Part shown: positions 6,110 through 9,252 of the stretch, piece by piece | Layout: every line of letters begins with the position of its first letter | How positions within the stretch are numbered: the first letter of the stretch is position 1 | Assembly: GCA_003153875.1 (NCBI GenBank) | Contig: PMBY01000467.1 | Coordinates: forward strand, 25,484-34,735 | Direction of reading: 5' to 3' | Source of the DNA: Myxococcales bacterium | Lineage (GTDB): Bacteria > Myxococcota > Polyangia > Fen-1088 | Length of the DNA stretch: 9,252 nucleotides | Translations under genes and position numbers: made by a program | Notes under the pieces: generated by a model | The model's database searches: none | The model's input: the letters and a program-made list of their open reading frames with translations, nothing else | What the model was told of the DNA's origin: nothing

Positions 6110-6775
6110 ATGGTGACCGCCGACGTCTATGTTTCTGAGCTGGAATTCAAGAATCAGGAGTCCTTCCGCGGACTCATCTCCTCCCGCTATCTGCCGGCGT
6201 TGAGCGCCGAGGGCGTCACGGTGGCGGAGGCATTGCGGTGGGAAAGCAAGATGGTGGTGGAAACCATCGAGATCGCGGCCTTGTGGCTGGCTGATACCGA
6301 TTCCTTGGCCCTGAAACTCGACTGCGCTTCGTACTGTGGGGACAGGGCGCGCCATTTTCGCCTCCTTGCCGAAAGGTTGGCGGTCCTGGGCCTGGCGCCC
6401 GGTTCATACGACCCGCGCCAGGGCGGGTACTCGCGGCTTTTTGCGTTCATGCGCTCGCTGCAGACCAGCGAGGAGCGTACCGCGGCGGGGTTTCTAACCC
6501 TGGCCGGCATGAGTGCGACCCGCCTGGGCGCGCTGGCCTCGTTCTGCGAGGACAAGGGCGATGGGGACACCGCGCGCCTGTTGCGTGACTCGATATTGCC
6601 CGATGAGGAATGCCGTGTGGAGTTGGGTCGTGAGACGCTGGTCGCCCTGGTGAGCGTCGATGAAACCCAGGCCCGCGCACGCAGAGCCTCCTACAAGACC
6701 GTGGAGTTGCTCACCGAACTCTACGATCCGGCTATCTTTCGCAAGATGGGTGGGCGCGGTCCGGCCCGCAAGTAG
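6110..6775 (+). CDS. Ferritin-like helical protein with atypical metal ligands
   Basis: From the ATG at 6110 the product has 221 residues and is soluble and helical. The helix pattern resembles the ferritin-like superfamily, perhaps near DUF455 or MiaE-type proteins. Helix one holds ETIEIAALW (51-59), helix two RARHFRLLAERLAVLG (79-94), helix three starts at EER (121-123), and helix four holds DEECRVELG (165-173). Diiron members normally have ExxH in helices two and four. Here the first reads R79-x-x-H82 and the second E166-x-x-R169, so each motif lacks one ligand. It may not bind a diiron centre. An in-frame ATG at 5957 would extend the protein by 51 Arg-rich residues. Neither start has a good Shine-Dalgarno: a GGGGAGG is 19 bases from 6110, too far for normal use. 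The gene converges on the phosphatase gene. Fold assignment is moderate; function is unknown. Confidence 0.65.
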   Translation: MVTADVYVSELEFKNQESFRGLISSRYLPALSAEGVTVAEALRWESKMVVETIEIAALWLADTDSLALKLDCASYCGDRARHFRLLAERLAVLGLAPGSYDPRQGGYSRLFAFMRSLQTSEERTAAGFLTLAGMSATRLGALASFCEDKGDGDTARLLRDSILPDEECRVELGRETLVALVSVDETQARARRASYKTVELLTELYDPAIFRKMGGRGPARK

Positions 6776-6823
6776 CGACACGGCATCAGTTCTTCGACCA
6801 GCCGACGGCCAGAAGCGGTAGCC

Positions 6824-7576
6824 CTACTCAATATCGCAGACGACAACCGTGATGTTGTCGCGCCCGCCGCGGTCGTTGGCCATGTCGATAAGCTGCGTCA
6901 CCACGGACTGCCGATCCCCTTGCAGGAAACCGTCGACCTCGCCGTCCTCCAGGTAGCCGTGCAGCCCATCGGAGCAGAGCATGAAGCGATCACCCGGCTG
7001 AACATCCAGATCGATGGTGTCCACCTCGACGTAGTCCTGATGGCCGACCGCCCGGGTGATGACGTTCTTGCCTGGTGACGTGGCTGCCTCCTCGGGCGTG
7101 ATCAGCCCTAGTTTGAGGCGGAAATTGATCAGAGTGTGATCTTCCGTGAGCTGCACCGTCTTGCCGTCGCGTGAAAGGTAGACACGGCTGTCACCCACCT
7201 GGGCAATGAAGGCCTTGCCGGAAGCCACCAGCAAGGAAGACAGGGTGCTCGACATGCCCTTCTGTCGTGGGTCGAGTTGGCCCATGCCGAAAACCATGTA
7301 GCAGGCCGACTGCACCGCACTTTCCAGGAGGCGTCGCACCTGCCCCGACTTTTCTTCGGTCGGGGCCGCGGCAAAGGCATCCAGGGTCTTGCGGCTGCGC
7401 TTGACCCAGGAAAGCACCAGATCCACGGATTCGGCGCTGGCTACTTCACCCTTGGCGTTTCCCCCCACGCCATCGCAGACGATATACAATCCTAGATCGT
7501 CGTCGCAGAGAAAGGCGTCTTCGTTGTGGGGGCGCCGGCGGCCCACGTCCGACTGACCTGACGAGTGAATTCGCAT
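6824..7576 (-). CDS. PP2C-family protein Ser/Thr phosphatase
   Basis: This 250-residue soluble protein is a complete PP2C (PPM) phosphatase, about the usual length of bacterial Stp/PrpC enzymes. Motifs appear in order: GRRRPHNEDAF (12-22), DGVGGNAKGE (35-44), MSSTLSSLL (108-116), VGDSRVYL (127-134), LTEDHT (143-148), VITRAVG (172-178), CSDGL (201-205) and GGRDNITVVV (237-246). The metal-binding aspartates Asp35, Asp203 and Asp240 are present, so the Mn/Mg-dependent catalytic centre looks intact. The usual Gly in the G(S/T)T box is Ser109. No signal peptide or membrane segment is seen, so it acts in the cytoplasm on phospho-Ser/Thr proteins. It is divergent from a Ser/Thr kinase gene 81 bases away, which is its likely antagonist or substrate. 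No clear Shine-Dalgarno precedes the ATG; the start is supported by the family N terminus. Confidence 0.95.
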   Translation of the reverse strand: MRIHSSGQSDVGRRRPHNEDAFLCDDDLGLYIVCDGVGGNAKGEVASAESVDLVLSWVKRSRKTLDAFAAAPTEEKSGQVRRLLESAVQSACYMVFGMGQLDPRQKGMSSTLSSLLVASGKAFIAQVGDSRVYLSRDGKTVQLTEDHTLINFRLKLGLITPEEAATSPGKNVITRAVGHQDYVEVDTIDLDVQPGDRFMLCSDGLHGYLEDGEVDGFLQGDRQSVVTQLIDMANDRGGRDNITVVVCDIE

Positions 7577-7619
7577 GAGGCCGAAACCATGGTACTACGA
7601 AAGTTCTGAGGCGCCCAGA

Positions 7620-7648
7620 TTCTCCGTGCGATCTCGACGTGTTAAAAT
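7620..7648 (+). promoter_or_regulatory. Candidate promoter of the kinase gene
   Basis: TAAAAT at 7643-7648 is a good -10 box, in an AT-rich patch that stands out in this GC-rich window. Seventeen bases upstream is TTCTCC (7620-7625), a weak -35. The -10 ends nine bases before the ATG at 7658, so the transcript would start at or within about three bases of the start codon. The AAGGG at 7649-7653 could instead be a Shine-Dalgarno with a short four-base spacing, which would require a promoter further upstream in the 81-base divergent gap. Confidence 0.45.
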
Positions 7649-7657
7649 AAGGGCCTG

Positions 7658-9252
7658 ATGCCAGACGAGGGAAAGGACACCACATTTCCCTCGCAGTTCG
7701 GGCGCTATACCCTGGTGCAGCGCCTGGCCACCGGAGGCATGGCCGAGGTGTTCAAGGCCAAGATTCTTTCGGGCCACGGCTTCGAAAAGCTGCTGGTCAT
7801 CAAGCGCATCTTGCCCAACCTGGCTGCGGACAAGACCTTCGTCTCCATGTTCATCGACGAGGCGAAGCTCACCGCGCAGCTCATCCACCCCAAGATCGTC
7901 CAGGTCACCGATTTCGGCGAAGTCAACGGCCAGTACTTCATCGCCTTGGAATTCGTGGACGGCTTCGACGGCCTGGCCCTGCTCCGGTCGGCGGCACAGA
8001 AGCAGGTTCGCCTGCCGGTGGCCATCTGCATGTTCATCGCCATGGAGGTTCTCGACGCGCTCGACTACGCGCACAACGCCAAAGACGTCGAGGGCAGGCC
8101 GATGCACCTGGTTCATCGCGATATTTCGCCCTCCAACGTATTTATTGCCCAACGCGGCGATGTCAAGCTGGGGGACTTCGGCATCGCGCACGCGCAGGAG
8201 CGCGAGTCCAAGACCCAGGCCGGCACGTTGAAGGGCAAGTACGGCTACATGTCGCCCGAACAGGTTGGGGGCGCGGAACTGGACAGTCGCAGTGACCTCT
8301 TCGCCGTGGCCATCGTCCTGGCCGAGATGCTCATGGGCAAACGCCTGTTCACCGCACAGAACGATCTCGACGTTCTGCTCATGGTGCGCGACGGCCGTCT
8401 GGAACGCTGGGACAAGTACGGGAAAGACGTTCCCAAGTCGCTTGAAACCATCGTGCGCAAAGGGCTGGCCAAGAACCCGGACGAGCGCTACCAGACCGCC
8501 GGCGAGTTTCGTGATGTGCTGCACGACCTGGAATTCCAATTCGGCTTGCGCGTGGGGCCGGCCGACGTCGGCGTTCTGGCCTCTGATCTGTTCGACAAGA
8601 GCCCTGAGGCGATGGCGCGGCTCAAGGAGCACTCACGCAAGTGGGAGATCAAGGGGGACGATACCCCGGAGCGGCGGCATGGTGCGGGCTCCAAGCCCAC
8701 GCGTGAGCACGCCCAGTCGCGCAGGAGAGATGGCGATGAGCCCGAGGAAACCTCCATCCCGATCGACGTCGATGGTCAGGACGCAGATTCCCCAGAGGGG
8801 GCCGATCCATCGCCCGCCGCTACCGTGGTGGGCGCCGCTCTCGACGATGCCTTGTCCCGGCCGATGTCCCTGGTCGAGCTGGACCAGTATGCAACCCCGG
8901 CGGCCGTTCCCGCCCCGGGCTGGACCCCGGGCTCGGTCGATCATCTGACCGGCGGCCTGGGCGCCCCGTCTCCTCTGGAGAGCACGCCCATTCCCGACAC
9001 CTCCACCTATCGGGCGACGGCGAGCGGCCTGCGGCCCAGGCCAAGCCAGGTGCGGGCCAACCCCGAGGCGAGCGCGCCCCGGGCGAGCGTGCCCAGCGAC
9101 GAGCAGTCCGTGCCGCCGGACAACACTGGCGATCTGTCGCTCAGCTCCACGACTCGCGTCATCGCCGATCTGGCGGTCACGGCCGAAACCGGCCTGGTCC
9201 GCTTCTCCCGCGGAACCCTGGTGAAAGACGTGTATCTGGTGCGCGGGGCGCC
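7658..9252 (+). CDS. Pkn-type Ser/Thr kinase with C-terminal DUF4388-like domain, incomplete
   Basis: The visible 531 residues start at the ATG at 7658 and run off the right edge. A eukaryotic-like kinase domain fills about 15-295. It has a Gly-rich loop LATGGMAEVFKAK (23-35), the ATP-binding Lys49 in VIKRIL, helix-C Glu68, a catalytic loop HRDISPSN (153-160) with Asp155 and Asn160, DFG (173-175), the SPEQ version of the APE motif (199-202), and the conserved Asp213 before LFA. In the loop, Ser157 replaces the usual Lys, as in many myxobacterial kinases. A charged, Pro/Ser-rich linker follows to about 488. From 491 the sequence GDLSLSSTTRVIADLA and TGLVRFSRG resembles the start of a DUF4388 (PatA N-terminal-like) domain. 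No membrane segment is seen, so it appears cytoplasmic up to the edge. It is divergent from a PP2C phosphatase. Confidence 0.95.
   Translation, partial: MPDEGKDTTFPSQFGRYTLVQRLATGGMAEVFKAKILSGHGFEKLLVIKRILPNLAADKTFVSMFIDEAKLTAQLIHPKIVQVTDFGEVNGQYFIALEFVDGFDGLALLRSAAQKQVRLPVAICMFIAMEVLDALDYAHNAKDVEGRPMHLVHRDISPSNVFIAQRGDVKLGDFGIAHAQERESKTQAGTLKGKYGYMSPEQVGGAELDSRSDLFAVAIVLAEMLMGKRLFTAQNDLDVLLMVRDGRLERWDKYGKDVPKSLETIVRKGLAKNPDERYQTAGEFRDVLHDLEFQFGLRVGPADVGVLASDLFDKSPEAMARLKEHSRKWEIKGDDTPERRHGAGSKPTREHAQSRRRDGDEPEETSIPIDVDGQDADSPEGADPSPAATVVGAALDDALSRPMSLVELDQYATPAAVPAPGWTPGSVDHLTGGLGAPSPLESTPIPDTSTYRATASGLRPRPSQVRANPEASAPRASVPSDEQSVPPDNTGDLSLSSTTRVIADLAVTAETGLVRFSRGTLVKDVYLVRGA

Noticed and set aside
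7595..8632. A 345-residue minus-strand open frame antisense to the kinase
   Set aside because: The plus-strand frame carries all kinase motifs, and the antisense product has none of its own.

Overview
The window is GC-rich DNA, almost certainly from a member of the Myxococcota (former Deltaproteobacteria). The evidence is a Ser/Thr kinase with the SPSN-type catalytic loop common in myxobacterial Pkn kinases and a C-terminal DUF4388-like domain, a PP2C phosphatase facing it, a lipoprotein that combines 'Myxococcus cysteine-rich' (DUF4215-type) repeats with a fibro-slime domain, and an exported SpoIVB/S55-like protein. Genus cannot be told from the sequence. No rRNA, tRNA, CRISPR, insertion sequence or phage gene was seen. 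The layout is compact chromosomal coding DNA rather than an obvious mobile island.

Layout. At the left edge an S55/SpoIVB-like exported protein runs leftwards out of the window (1-623, minus). It is divergent from a rightward three-gene cluster: a multi-pass membrane protein resembling GT-C glycosyltransferases (837-2507), a DUF502 membrane protein (2547-3131) and a TlpA-like periplasmic thioredoxin (3128-3652, start overlapping the previous stop). Converging on this cluster is a 700-residue cysteine-rich lipoprotein (3692-5794, minus). An intergenic block with an operator-like inverted repeat follows, then a ferritin-like helical protein (about 6110-6775, plus). The right end is a divergent signalling pair: a PP2C phosphatase (6824-7576, minus) and a Ser/Thr kinase (7658 to the edge, plus), separated by 81 bp.

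How the genes may work together. The clearest functional unit is the phosphatase/kinase pair, a likely reversible phosphorylation switch. The middle of the window is envelope-directed: membrane protein, DUF502 protein, exported thioredoxin and a surface lipoprotein with 48 cysteines besides its lipid-anchor cysteine. A folding link between the thioredoxin and the lipoprotein is suggested only by adjacency. I see no clear evidence of a wholly new system. The points most worth following are the fibro-slime domain bracketed by two Cys-repeat arrays, degraded metal-ligand motifs in the ferritin-like protein, the absence of any histidine in the visible part of the S55-like protein, and two genes whose candidate -10 boxes lie nine bases from their start codons, which suggests leaderless transcripts.
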